Of a stretch of 64,000 nt of DNA, positions 12,641 through 26,043 are shown piece by piece. Location of the stretch: contig JBCFYV010000227.1 in NCBI GenBank assembly GCA_039000515.1, positions 1 through 64,000 of the forward strand. Reading direction: 5' to 3'. This stretch comes from Timema cristinae. Taxonomy: Eukaryota > Arthropoda > Insecta > Phasmatodea > Timematidae. The notes beneath the pieces were generated by a model, which did no database searches, was not told the origin of the DNA, and worked only from the letters and a program-made list of their open reading frames with translations. Within the stretch, counting starts at the first letter, position 1. The number at the start of each line of letters is the position of its first letter. The translations under genes were made by a program, and so were the position numbers.

Positions 12641-13854
12641 GACGATCGTTATTTTAAAATTTAAAAGGGGCCCAATTTAAAAGGGGCCCCTAAATTTCCC
12701 TTCATAAATAAAAATTGGGTGAATAAAAGAAACCACATCTTAAGACTGTTTTTTCCCCTTTAAATTAGCCCCCCCCTGCCCCCAATAATCCCTGCCTTGA
12801 GGGGGGTTTTGAAATCCCCGCTAAACAAGGGGGGAAAAAAGGGGAAACAAGAGGACAATAGTGTATAAACGAGAAGCCCCTGGCCCCCAACCCCACCACA
12901 GCCCACCAATCTCATTACACAGGCTTTTTTTTTCCTGAAAATGATAGCCCGTTTTTTAAAAACTTTTCCCATTAATTTTATTGAAAAAAACCAAAAACCA
13001 AAAAGGGGCCACGACTCGCAAGGGGTTAAAAGGACACTTCAACAGATTGCCCAAAAAGGGAAAAAAAAATCGCTTCATCAAACAAGATTTTTCCCAATTC
13101 AATTTTGCCAAAAACTTCTACTGTGCTTTTTAAGTAAAACATAATTGGGGGGAAATAGATCACAAAAGCCCATTTCGACTCTCACCGTTAAATTACCACC
13201 CTTACCCTTTAAACCGAAAAATTTCTCACCCTTTCGAAAAACCCCAAAAGATGGAAAACTTATAGTGTCATAAGGGGCGACCCTTTCCCCCTAACTAATT
13301 CAACTGCTTTTGTCACTCGTGGCCCCGGGCCCACCATGTTTATTGAAAAGGGAAAAGGGGTCAAAACTCGTGCATCGGGGGGGTACCCAGTGACTGAATC
13401 CCCTTTAAAGTATTTGGTTAAATTACATACCGAAAAACCTTTTCAGATCGGGCCCCCTGTTTTTACAGGGGCCTTTTTCCCCCCAAAAAAATGTTCACAT
13501 TTCAAATTTGGGAGCCCCTTTTGGGTCCCAAAAAAATTTTAAATAAAAGTTTTTTTAAAAACAGGCATAAATAAATTTTTAAAAAATAAGGGGGTCTTTT
13601 AATTTTTCGGCTTAAAAATTTCATAGATATCTAAAAAACCAAATTTTTTCAATTGTGAAACCTTTACCAAAAAACATTTTTAAAAAAAAAAGTTTTGGGG
13701 AAGTGTTAAAAGGAATTTTAAAAAAAAAAAAGTAAAAATTACCATTTTTTAAAATTTTTTAAACAAATAATAAAATGACGGTGACCGGGGGCCTGGGGGG
13801 AGGGTGTCCCAAATTCTTTTTTGGGGGTGGGGGGTTTAAACATAACTTTAAATT

Positions 13855-14022
13855 TTGGGGGTTCCAGGCCCCACCATGGTTCAATTCCACGTTTTAAAAT
13901 GGGGTTTTCCCCCATTTCATCTCACAATAAAACCCACCATTACACATTACCCAAAACTTTTTAGCCCAAGGGGGAGTAAGACGGGGTGTAATAATAAAAA
14001 ATATAATAATAATAAAAAATTT
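13855..14022 (+). mobile_element. SINE family 1, 3' part
   Basis: CAGGCC, then a degenerate CATTTCATCTCACAATAA, then CATTACACATTA, then AGTAAGACG and an AAT tail occur in the same order as in the copies at 2.6, 25.8 and 51.8 kb. The sequence carries many homopolymer distortions, which makes it a useful gauge of error in this block. Confidence 0.65.
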
Positions 14023-17000
14023 TTTTTAAAGAAAAGTTTAAATTTAAAATTGTAGGGATCACTCTTTTTTCCATAAATACATAATACCAAACTAGAAAGC
14101 GTGAAAAAATTTTTAAAATTGAACAAAATTCGTTATGTTATCCCAAAAAAATTTGCACAAGGCCCAGAAAACCCAAAAAGGGGCCAACACCCTACCTTGG
14201 GGGCTGGGGTCTTAAAAATTTTTTGAGTCCTTAAAAAAGGGGGAGCTTACTGCATCTCAAGTACAGAAAAAAACCCCGACTAAGCGGGTTTTTTTTAAAA
14301 ACATTAAAATTTTAAAGATTGGGGTTTTACTAAGAGAAGAAAAAAAAGGCCCCTTTAAAATTTAAAGAAAAACCCCGTTTTTCCCCATAAATTTTCGGGT
14401 ATCTTCTCGTAAACCCCCCCCCAAAAATTTTGGGCCTTTTAAAACGCAAAAAAAAAATTAAAAAAAAAAAAAAAAAAAAAAAACACAAGGTGTTTTTTTT
14501 TTGTTCAACAAATGTTTGCTAGTGTGGTTGTAAACAAACTTAAAATACCATGGGCAGCTACTGCCCAAAAAAGGGTTTTTTTGGGGGGAAAGGGACGATT
14601 GTGGGCGTTGAAAGGTATAAGGGTTGATTTTAGGATTTAACTTTTGTGCTCCAAACCCCCCAAACCCTTTAGGCATTGCTCTCCAGCTTGTAGTTTTCCC
14701 CAAAGTAAAATTTTGAAGTTTTTCCCCCCCTTCTAAACCCCCGGGGGACTGAAAATTTAAGCATTTCCCCATGCTAAATAACTTAATTTTGTTCAAAAAG
14801 CAGGGAAACTCCCTCAAGCGGGGGTTTGGTCTCCCCTTTCTGTATAACCCACAAACAACAGAAATTTTTTTTTATTGGTCAGCAAGACAAAATTTTAAAA
14901 AAAATTTTCACCCTTTCCCCCCAGGGTCAGAGGGGGGGGCCCCGATTTCTGTGGAAAATAGTGTGCCAGGTTGGGGCCCACTGCCCGGGAGGGGACCACG
15001 TATCCGGTGAGAGGAAAAAAGTTTTTAAAAAATTTTCGTGAAAAAAAGGGCAGGGGCAGGGGGCCCGTAGGGACTGGGGAAATTTTTTTTAAAAAACATG
15101 ACGTGGGATTTTTTGACCCGTAAAATTGAAAAAATTTGAATACATGACAGATGATTTTTAAAAAGGTTTTAATTTTGTTATTTTTTTATTATAAAATGGC
15201 CCTTTTTAATTTTTTTTATTTAAATCTTTTGTGTTTTTTCACTAACATTTTAAAATGTACATATTAAAATTTTTTTTAGTATTTTTTTTTTTTAAAATCA
15301 AAAATTTTGTTTAGTTTTGGAAAAAAATTTATTACATTTTTAAGGGTTTTTTCTAAATAATTACCCAACCCGGGAGTATTCCCCGTACGTCTTATATAGC
15401 TTATTTTACCCAAAACACCACCTAAATATTCCTAAAAGAAATCGGGGCTCACCTGGTAAGGGTAAAGGGCCTACGCCCCCGGGTTTTGGTTTAAAAATTT
15501 TTTAATTAAATTTTAAAAAAAAAATTTTTTAAAATGCCTTTGTTTTCTAGTGCAATTAAATTTTTTTTCCAAACCTAATCACCAAATTACTATTTAAAAT
15601 TTTTTTTAAAATAAAATTTGTCTTAAATTTTTTTTTTTTACTACTATTAACAAAAAAATTACATCATTTTGAAATTGGTTTGGGTTAAAATTTAAAATAA
15701 TTTTGGTCTAAAAAAGGGGATTTATACAAATTTTTAAAAAATGTAATTTAATATAAAGACCGGGTATAAATTTGTTAAAACCCTTTTATTACATGAAAGA
15801 AAACCGAATTTTAAAGGCTTATATAATATTAAAACTTGATTTAAATTAACTATTGTAAAATTTAAAACATCTTTTAAAAGAAACTCTAAACCTAAGAAAT
15901 ATGTTTAAAATGGTTGCATTCCCTTTTATTTTAAAAATTTTCTCAAAAAAAGATTTTTGAACTAAGCTATATCCCGGTATTTTTTAGGCTTACCAAAAGA
16001 AAAACAAAATTTTTTTACCCAATTCGAAACACAAATAAAAATTTTTGGTTTGGAATGTTTTTAAAGGGGGTTTTTAAGATAATATAATTTTTTTATTACA
16101 ATTTTGGAAAAAAAAAGATTTATATTTAAAATTTTCCCCCAACCCCCCGTCAAAAATTCAAACCAAGATTTTTGGGTTGTCGCGTTTTTTACCCGCTGAA
16201 AATTTTTAAAAAGTTCTTTACGATGCCACCCTTTCCCGTCTTCTTCGTCTTTGTCTGTCTTCTGCTCTCCCTAGCGAGGAGGGGGGGAGCTTTTCTCCCT
16301 AAAGTTGGTGCTACACGGAAAATTTGTGTTTAAATATATCGAGGATTTTGAGTTTTTTTTTAAAATTTTTTTTTTTGTTGTGATATACTCCACATGATTT
16401 AGGCCACTCAGGTGTGCCGGGTTCGGATCCTGGACGCAGGGGGGGGGCGTCGAAAGGGCCCGGGCCACAAATGGCGATTGCTTTTTGGGGGAAAACCCTC
16501 GTTCCCCTAAAGTGTTTTTGATATTATTTGGGGTTTTTTTTAAGGGAAAAATTTTTTTGGGGCCACATAATTTTTTTTCTTCCAAATAAGTGGGGGGCGG
16601 GGGTGTTTTTTTTATGGGGTGAAGGTATGTTTTAAAAAATGTTAAAGATGGGGGTTTTCCCAAAAAATATTTTTTTTCCGACTCGAAATTTTTTCTTGTG
16701 TCCACTAAAGTAGTATTTCCAAGTCACAAAACCCAAAATTTTTTAAAAAAAACTGTTGTTTTAAAGAACTTGTCTAAATATGGGGAAAAATTTTTAGCAG
16801 ATGAGGGAAAAATTTAAAAAAAAACTTGATTACCACAATTTTTTCTCAGTCTACTTTCAGAGTATTTTTTATTTTTCCCTAAAGGGGGACTCACCCCTTT
16901 TTTATTAATTTAACAATAATAATATGCCATGGGGAAAATATCTTCCACGAAGACCTAATTTTTCGATTTCGCTTCCCGGGAAAATGGAAAGGAATTTTAC

Positions 17001-19214
17001 CAAGATGTGTCGAACACCCGAGCCGGGGGGAAAAAGGGCCCCCCCCCAAACACAAATTTTAAATGAGTGTCCCCGGGACTAACAAAATGACGTGGGGTTT
17101 TTTGAGGGGCCGTAGCAGCGTGACTCCGTTAAAAACAAAAATCTACCCTCTGTTGATTATTACCCAATTAGTATACTTTTCTGTTTTTTCCAAGCAATCG
17201 TCCTCAGCTTTTTTTAAAAAAAACAACCCTCAAAAAAGCACAAAAAACAAAAGAGCAACAACAACAACAACAAAAACGAAAGGTGAGGGAACGACAGTTT
17301 TTTAGCTTTGGGGAAAAATGGATAAGATAGTTACTACAATGTTTTTTTGCCCCATAAATAAGTGAATCTCACATGGGGGATGTAAAATTTTTGGGGTTTT
17401 TTTTTAAAAACCCCTAGTGCTACAGCTCTATTGGTGGGGAAAAAGGGGGAAATTTAAAGGGCCCTTAGGAGTCAAACAGATTCTAGGAAGATGTAAAAAA
17501 GTCAAGCACTAAAAAATAATGGGTGACTCTGATGATCATTGGTCCCAAAATTTTTTCAAAATTTTTTCGGGGGTTTTTAGGGAGAAAAATTAAAAATCAA
17601 AAAAGCCGAGTTTGAAAGAAATTTTAAACCGGGGGTTTAATTTTAAAAAAAAACAAAAACCCCTTTAAAAGGGAAACCTTTTCAAATTTTTTTTAAAAAA
17701 TCTAGGGGTTTTAAAAAGTAAACGCCCGGGGGCGTGGAAAAGGGCCCCGAGGGGAAAAATTTAAAAGGGGGCGTTATCGAAGCACAATTTAAGACGGGAT
17801 TGTTTTCTTTTTTTTTAAATCCCACAAGAAGCAGATTATAAGTTCCAATATTATTAATGATTTAAAATTTTTTTTAAAAAGCCAATGTGTTTCCAGACTA
17901 CGCTTAGCCTGGCCCTTCAAGCCGTTTCACTTAATAAATTGCCGATGTTTGGAAAACCCTCATCCAAAAAGAGGTTTAATAAAGGGTGTTCTTAAATTCC
18001 TTCAAAAGTTAGACCCCTTTATGTAAAACCCCAGCTTTAATTCTTTTCTATAAACCAAAATATTCCTTTTTTTCTGACCCCTCTGGGGTTTTTTTTTTTG
18101 CTTAAGTAATGCAAAAAAGGTAGGGGCATACTGGAGGCTAAATAACAATTTTTAGGGGGTGAAATTACAAAAAATTTCAGTAAATTTCAGTTTTTTTTTT
18201 AAAAAATTCCCCTAGAAAAAACCCCATTGTTGGGGTTTTTGGGTGACAGTTTAACTCAAAAGTCGGAAGTTTATCGATTCTCTGTGAACAAGTTCAAAAT
18301 TTTTTATGCGGAAATTATTGAATTGGAAGTTATGGCTCAACAAATTCAAACCAAAGGGGGTTTTTCGGAATAAAAGATTTCTTTTCTTTGTTTAAGCAGA
18401 TTTTAAAAACTGTACAGCGAGGCCCTTGAATTTTAATTTGTGAGCTTCTCGTATTAATATACAAGCCCCGATTTCTTACACCTTTAGACCAATCCTCCTA
18501 CCTTTTTTATCATCTCTTTAATAAAAAAGACAAATCACGTCCCCACCCCAAATTAAAATTTAAAATTTACTTGTGAACATTTTAGGAAACATTTTTTTAC
18601 CGTAGTAACGTGTGTTAAAAGCAGAAATGTTAAAGGTTCCCCCCCATTTTGAAATCAAAAAATGTGTGTGACTCTGACTTTCTTTGGAGGAGTTATGGAA
18701 CATTTTGCATCAAAAAAATAAATCTCCCGGGGGATGGGTCAAATTTTGTTTATCAATGTTTTGGGGGAAAAAGCACATATGTTTTTTAAAATGATTCATT
18801 TGCTATGGAATTGGTAAGCTGCCTAGTCAAGAAAAATCTTTCTTTTTTTTCTTTCCAAGGGTGGGTTAGGGCTTTGTACCAATTGGATACCAATTTTTTT
18901 TTTAATGTTATTAAAATACTGCCTGCACCATGCTTTAGGAGCAAATGTTTCCCTGATGGATTTACTTTCCAGACGTTTTTTATTCCACAACGGGGAATAA
19001 TGAAAATTTGCATCTTTACGTGATGTTTTCACAGTGCCAATACCAAAAATACCCCCCCCCCTGTACTTTCCCCGATCAGGAAATGCTTTGATCAATTGAC
19101 CACACCTACATTTTTCCACCGTTAATTTGGGGGTTTGGAACAAAATAATATGTGTTCATCCTTACAGTGTTTTTTACGAATTGGGATTTTTAACGGCGAC
19201 AATTACAAAAATTT

Positions 19215-19870
19215 TTGTGGGTGCGGCAAGGGGGGCCATTATCTGGGCCCTTGTTCACTATTTGTAAGAACCTTTTTACTATGGTAGACAACTTTTTCAA
19301 ATTATGGGTTTAGATTACCCTGTTTGTGAACCAGTTTCCCGGTAGCGATTATGTGACATTTTCATTACCCCCGATGAAAGGGTTTTAAGGAACTTTTACA
19401 GCTTTAGAGATTAGTTTAAGTCTGGGGAAATTTTTAAAGTGGGTAAGAAAAACTCTCTGGTTTGGAAATTGGGGGAAAAAAACGGTGAACCCCCAAAAAC
19501 CGGTGGTTTCTGAGGGGAAAAAATATCTTGGTATATTATTGGGAACCCAAAATTGGGTAAACCAAAAAATTTTTAGGGGGAAAGTAAAGTTTTTCATAGT
19601 TTGATGAAGTGGGGCGTTGGTGTAAAGGCCTCTTATAGAGGAGAAGATATTAAAAATCAACTCTTGGATCTAAGTTACACTTTATTCAGTACCCAACCCC
19701 AGAAAAATTATTTTGATATTAAAGTGGTATTAAAAATTGGTTTTGGGAAAGGAAAAATTTGGGTTTAAAATCAGTATGTTTCTGATAAATTTGGGGGGCT
19801 CGTTACCCTTTCCTAAGGAAAGTCTCTCCCACCGATATCAAAAAAAATTTTTTACAAAAACCGGAATTTG
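19215..19870 (+). pseudogene. LINE (L1/Tx1-like) reverse transcriptase fragment
   Basis: At 19,221 the plus strand reads VRQGGPLSGPLFTI, the conserved R-Q-G-x-P-L-S block of non-LTR reverse transcriptases. About 60 residues on, where Y/F-A-D-D is expected, the sequence gives a damaged S-D-Y-V-T-F. At 19,521 it reads KYLGILLGTQNWVNQ, which matches the K-Y-L-G-I block before the thumb in L1/Tx1-type elements. Downstream fragments containing SYRG and FGGLV fit the thumb region. Frameshifts separate all of these. The enzyme would copy LINE RNA into DNA at a nicked target. Clade assignment rests on motif wording only, and breaks may be decay or consensus error. Confidence 0.75.
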
Positions 19871-22754
19871 TTTCTTTTAAACTCACCTTTAGGTTAAAAA
19901 AAATATTTTTCCTTTTGGGTCTGTCGGGGTTTTTAGCTCAGTTTTCAGTGCCCGTTAAATGTTTGGTATTCAAAAGTTAACCTTCGCAAACCCAAACAGT
20001 TAATACCCCAAGTTAAAAAATTCCTTCTGATGGTCTTCTCGTAAAATTGAATTTTCTCAAAAAATTTAAAAAAAAGTAGTGAAATGTACTAAGGTTGTTG
20101 GTGGTTTTCCGAGGGGAGTCTAATTGGATGAAATCTGTTTCCATGGAGAATATTGTACCAGTACCCCCCGGATAGTTGTGATGCGACTTTTATGGGATTT
20201 TTCACATCCCCTGTTACACCTTTTTCGATTGTTCCATGTAAAGAAAAAAGTAGCCGTCCCCCTGGTGAAATGTTCCGGTACGTATGCACAGGTTTTTTCA
20301 TTGTAATCTGCGAAACGTTTTGGGGTTTTTTCATGAGTTTGTTAAAATTGGAACAACTTTTTGATGAGGTTTTTTAATTTGGTGTCAATCAAGCGAATCT
20401 ATAAGCGGGAAAATTTGAAAAATTTCCCCCATAACTTGGGAAAAAAAACAATAAAACCCGGCATGGGTTACTTTTTAAAGCGGGCCAAATACCTGTTACC
20501 ACAATTTCTTCTGTTAAGGTTTTTAAATACCGATTTAATTTAAGGGGGAAAATTTACTAAAATATTTTTTTTGGGTACAGAATCATTTTGTGCAAAGTAT
20601 TGGGGGAAATTTTTTATTTTTAAAATTTTTAAAACATGTTTAAAATGCATTAGTAGATAATTTTATTAACTAATTTTAAATTATTGTAAAATTTTAAAAA
20701 ATTTTTTAAATTTGACAATTTTGTAGCTAATTAACTAAGATCATTAAAAAAAGAAAAAAATTTTTTGTCTATTTTCGATCTTTATTTTTTTTGTACGGGG
20801 GGAGATCGCAACCTTTTACCAAAGGAAAGCTTGGTATTTTTGCTTTCATAAGGCTTCCGTGGGGAAATTTTTTAAAATTAGATTTTTAACCTAAAAAAAA
20901 GGTAATTTATGAAAGTAGAAAGGGAAAAAACCCAAAATTTTTCTCAAAATCCTTCTAACAACTTTTATTAAAATTATATCTGTTTGACTTTTAAAAAACA
21001 TAGCGTATCTCAAATTTTCGTACAAATTTCTTGAGGTACTTTAAAAAAGGGTATCCTTCAATAATATAATATTTTTCAGCTTTTTTAGATACAAAAAAAA
21101 ATCACTCAAATTTGAATTTTTTTAATTTTTAAAAATTTTATTGAATTTATTTTTTAAATTATTGCCAAAAAAAAATTTTTTTTTAAATTATTCTTGGGGA
21201 CAGGCCCCAAATCTTAAATGAAAAGAAATACTTTTTTCTCAATATTTTTTCTTTAATTTACATTAAGTCACGAAAAGACCCAAATTTTTTCAAAATTAAT
21301 GATTCATGTGGTCCTATTTTAAAAAACCCATTTTAAATTTTTTAATTACGTAAGTATTTTCCAAAGCTAATACTATTTTTTTATGTTTTTTACATAGTTT
21401 TATACATCTCTCTGTTTTTGTATAAAATTTTGTTTTAAAAATTTATTTAATGTACCACTGTACGCCTAAATTTGGCAAGAAATTTTTCTATAATTTTTTT
21501 AAGTCTTTTTTTTCAATTTAATTTATTGTAATTAAATAATTTAGGGTTAAAAAAAACCCCAAGAATTTGATTATATTATAGCTAGTTATTCAAAAAAGTT
21601 ACTTTAAAAAAATTTCGGTCTTTATGAACTTCCAAAAAATTTTTTTAATTATATTATAACCCAGCAATAAGGGTTTTTTAAATAAACTTTAAAAATTTTT
21701 TTAGATTGCGTTTTTCTAAGGTTAAAAGTGGTATAGTTTTAAAAAAAAATGCTAAATAGTTTGAAAATTTCCTTAAAAAATTATTGGGAAATAAAAAAAA
21801 AAAACCTATACAATAAAAACTCCCAAAAACCTGAAATTAATATTTGGTAATTTTCTGTAATCTATCCCCCCCAGGCTGGGTCAAAGACTATTTTGATTTG
21901 CAGGTCTAAAACCTTTTTTAAGAAAAATATCTATTGGCATAAAGTAATAATAAACACTAATTTCTAAAATTGAATCCGCTTATGAATAGAAAACAAATGC
22001 ACTATAGCATTACATCACAGCCCATGGCTGACTTTATTGTGAAAGTCTTAAAAATTAAAAAAAAAAAAACCTGATTTAAGGAAAAATTTTTAAAAGTATC
22101 CTTTTAAAAAATAAGTTAATGATAATGGGAAAAATTCCTTAAGAAATTTTTTTTTTTTGGAAACAAATTAAAAATAACTTAATTTTTTTTTAGTATTGCT
22201 AAAAAAAAACCCTTTTGAAACTTAATTTTGTTAAGATCAAATGGGGTTTAAGTTTTCATAGAAATGGGGAAATAATAAAAAGGGAAAAAAAAAAAAAATT
22301 TATCTGGGTTTTTCCAAGATTTCAAAAAATTATACAATCTTTTTTTTATCCTTTTTTCTAAAAAAATTTCCTTTACTTTTTTATACCTTTCCCCACTCAC
22401 AAATATCTCCCCCCAAAACCCCCCCTTTTATCTTCCCCCCCCAAATAAGGCTTGGGGTTATGTTTTCTCATACAAACTGAAAAAAATTTGATTTTTTTGG
22501 GAAAAATGTTGGTACTTTCTTTACCATTATACGCCATAAGTATTGATTGCCCCCGTAAATATCATACCCCGAAAAAAAATTAAGGGAAAAAAACCCCAAA
22601 GAAATCTAGAAACTGGTTTGCGCTTGCAAAAAAAAATTCGTGAAAATTGATACGGGTTCCCGGGTTACCCTTTTCGAATCTCCCCCGGAATTCTCAAGGG
22701 TTTTTTTAAAAAGTAACCCTTGTATAAAAGGACTATAAAATAAAACCCCAAAAA

Positions 22755-22820
22755 GGTTGGAACCCTGGCCCTCGTCCCGTTCTTTCCCCCACTGAGCTAC
22801 CCGGATTCCCCATGCCCATG
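22755..22820 (-). mobile_element. tRNA-like sequence
   Basis: The minus strand reads CCGGGTAGCTCAGTGGGGGA and, about 30 bases on, AGGGTTCCAACC, resembling A and B boxes of a genuine tRNA more closely than most other heads here. Homopolymer distortion prevents a fold. It could be a damaged tRNA gene or a SINE head. Confidence 0.4.
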
Positions 22821-24907
22821 GGGGTTTAACCCATAAAACCCGCCTTCAGTGGTTTTAACGGTTTAAGGGTTATCCGTGGAGGTTGCTCTGGACGGTTTAA
22901 ATGGGTTCGAACCCATAAGTTTATTGAGGTATTTTAAAAAAATTGTTTCCCCCTCCTTTTTCCCGGAATGCCGGAACAAGTTTAAAAACCCCCATTGCAG
23001 AAATTGTGAGTATGCTCGGAGTAGGTTAACGGTCGGATTTTTAATTTTTTTTTTAATGGTGGAAATTACAAAAATCCTATGGGAAAAAAAAAAAATCCTT
23101 GTGCTGCGTACTTGTGGATGAAAAAATTCTAACTAGAATAATATGTATGTACCCAAATTTTGGGGAAAAAATTATTTTTTATAATTAACGTACATTATTT
23201 TAATTTCAATATTCTATTTTTTTTTAAAATTTTTTTTAAAAAATAAAATTGGTAACATAAATGGGAATTCTTTTTTTAGGATTGTTTTTTTCTATTACTT
23301 ACAAAGAAAGTAAGTAAAGATACCAATATTTCCCGGGGTATTTTTAATTGTGGTTTGAAAAAATTGAAAATTGGGGTTAAAAGTTAAAATTTGGGGAAAA
23401 CCAAGCCCAAAAGGTAATATCCCGTTTGGTCGAATAAAAATTTAAAAAATGGGGGGTACGAGGAAGAATTTAGTTCCAAGGAAATTCTTGCGTTTGCTTG
23501 GGGAAAGGCTAAAACAGTTTAAAAAAATAATTTCCCGTATCGTTTGCTTTGCAGTGCCCACTGATTGTATACCACAAAAAAATTTAGTTTTAATTTTATT
23601 TAAAGAGGTTTAAAAAACCCAATTGTTTTTTTTTAAAAAATTAAAAATCTCCTGTGATAGGATAAGAATTACGCCCAGTTCCAGCTCAAATTTTTAGATG
23701 ATTTAAAAAAACCTTTTAAAAAAAACCTTAAAAATACTCTCATGCTTTTTAAAGTACTAACTATCTACATGGGTTTTAAATTAAAAATTTAATTTTGATA
23801 GGAAAGGGGTTTTTCTGTAACAAAAAAAATTAGTTTTAAAAAATTATTTAAATGTTAAGCCTTTTTTAATTCCCAAGAAGAGGTTTTAATAAAGGGGTTT
23901 TCACAACAATTTTAAAATATTTGGCAAAAAGGGCTACCAAAAAACCCCCTATTAAGAAAAAGGGGAAACCCCTTTTTTAAAAAAAAAAAAAAATCAATCT
24001 CCCCCCATCGGAATCTATCCTGTGAAGGGACCGTAAAAAAAGCGTACCAACTGCCCAAAAGGGCGAACGACGCGTTGAATTTCAGTCGAATTTTTTTCAG
24101 CGTTCAGTTTAAACTCGCCCTTCACCCCCTTTAAGAACCAATGTTTTTAAGGGTGTTTGATCATTTTTACTGGCATTAGTTGGGGAAACTTTGGGGGTTT
24201 TTTTAAACACAAAAAAAATGGGAAAAAAAGTATTTTTCTTTTTATCGATTTTAATTTAAATGCTAGCCCTTATGGCCCCCAATTAAAAAATAATCAGGAA
24301 GAAGGTGTCTTTGTTGACCCAATCGGAAAGAACTCAACAAGGTTTTTTCTTTATTTTCACTTCAGTTGGGTCACCTTGATGGTTAATTTTTTATTCCAAG
24401 GTTTTAGTTTTATTAATTCCTTATAATCAGTGGGATTCGTATTCCAGAAAAATCATGTTTGCAGTATAAATAAATATTTTTTAAAAAAGAATTTTCCTAT
24501 CCCCATCCCATTTATCATGATATTCTTATTTTTTTTTCTGTCGAGTTTAACCCCACCTCTACACACTTTAAAAGCCCCCTAAAAACCAAATGTACAGCTC
24601 AGTGTAACTTTGACCAAGCCCCGTCATCGGTGTTCCGCGACTTTTTACCCCCGACACCGTACGGCTTCAAAAATTTACTATTCACTTTGGCAAGTGATAT
24701 AAGATTTACTTGAACAACTTTTATTTTTGGGAAAAAAAATAGTCAGAACTGCATCTAGTAAATTCTAACTGTGAGAAAGACCAAATACCTGGAACTACTA
24801 TAGACTGGGAAAAAGTAAATTTTTGGGTTTTTGTATCTGGAGTTTAAAAAGGTTTCCACTTTTAAAGTCGTGATAGAATTTATATAAATTCTAAAATTGA
24901 AAAAAAT

Positions 24908-24985
24908 TTTTCCGGAAAAAGGATTTGAACTCGTGCCTTTGGGGTTGTTCGCCAAGCTCTACCATGGCTATCCCGAGTCTCCCCT
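24908..24985 (-). mobile_element. tRNA-like sequence
   Basis: The minus strand has GATAGCCATGGTAGAGC (A-box-like) and GAGTTCAAATCC (B-box-like) at tRNA spacing. It lies in the low-fidelity block. A SINE head or a tRNA pseudogene are both possible. Confidence 0.4.
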
Positions 24986-25754
24986 TTTCCCTTCTTTCTT
25001 TTCTAATATTTTTGGCAAAGTCTATATTGGGGGGGGGGGAAATTTCGGCTTTTCAAGAGCTATCGATAACGCAGACATCTTGTCGGTATTGGCTTATTGC
25101 TTCCTTTGTAAAATTTTTTAAAATTTGAAAAGGGTTTTCATATTTAAAAAAGAACCAAGCTATTTTTTTTACTTTAACTAAGGATTACTCCATTAATATG
25201 TATTCGAACATTGGAAAAAAGACACCGAACCGGGACGCCCCGGGGACGGGGACTTTCCTGGTGGTCATTGTTAGAGCATGGTCGTACCAATCCAAATTCC
25301 CTGGGGGGGTTCCTTTCCCCAGTGCTTTTTTTAATTTTTTGGGGTATGATATCAGGAGTAATCCTAAAAAAAAACAAAAATTTTTTTGCTTAGGTATTTA
25401 TTCTCATATTTAAGATAAAAATGAAACAAAATTTCACATGGACACAAACATATAAACAGATGTCTTTTTGGGGGCCTTGATTTGATTACGGTTGGGGAAC
25501 GAAAAAAGTAATTATTTTAAAGGGGCTCTTTGCTTATCCAATAAAATTTCCCAAACCCCGGTTTGGGTTTTTTACTTTCACGTATCATAGGGAGGTTTTG
25601 GGGTGTGTACCAATATTATATATTTTATTTAAAAATTGTATGTTTAAAAAAAATAATAAAAGAAAAAAAAAACAAAAAATTTGTGTTTATTGTGACTGGA
25701 TTCACCGTCTGGTGAAAAATCAGACCAAACTTAACGGGGTCACTAATATCCTAA

Positions 25755-26043
25755 CCAATCTGACCTGGCAGTATAGGGGTAAGGTGTCAAATTCGTGCTG
25801 GCGGCCGGGGTTCAATCCCGGTCCCGGCACAGATTTATCTGATTTCCAAACCCTTTTCCTTACCTCGACAAGACATCTTGTGAATGTGGGGAATCCCAGG
25901 CCACCACCGGGGTTAAATTCCATGTTAAACTGAGGTCCTTCATTTCATATCACAATCACCCTCCCAAATTAAACATTAGCGTAAGTGCGTATAACCCAAA
26001 GGGTTGTAAGACGCGGTGCTAATAATAATAATAATAATAATCT
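25755..26043 (+). mobile_element. tRNA-derived SINE, family 1, best-preserved copy
   Basis: The head has an A-box-like TGGCAGTATAGGGG (25766-25779) and a perfect B-box core GGTTCAATCCC (25809-25819). The body then follows the order of the other copies, ending GTAAGACGCGGTGCT and an uninterrupted (AAT)n tail at about 26021-26042. SINEs of this type are transcribed by RNA polymerase III from the internal boxes and copied by a partner LINE. Four copies in one window indicate an abundant family. The exact 5' end is uncertain. Confidence 0.8.

Larger units (their letters stand above)
6000..25600. other. Low-fidelity consensus block
   Basis: From about 6.0 kb the texture changes to constant runs of 4-12 identical bases of all four kinds (for example T8-A6 alternations, G7-G9, C9-C11). 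Flanking sequence has ordinary complexity. Known repeats inside (SINE at 13.86 kb, reverse transcriptase at 19.2 kb) are recognisable but riddled with single-base gains and losses. This points to unpolished long-read consensus, though real degeneration of a repeat cluster cannot be excluded. No open frame here should be taken as a gene, and stretches not listed separately hold nothing I can identify. Confidence 0.75.

Noticed and set aside
16395..16445. B-box-like GGGTTCGGATCCTGG
   Set aside because: No convincing A box and a distorted neighbourhood; too little to call a SINE or tRNA.
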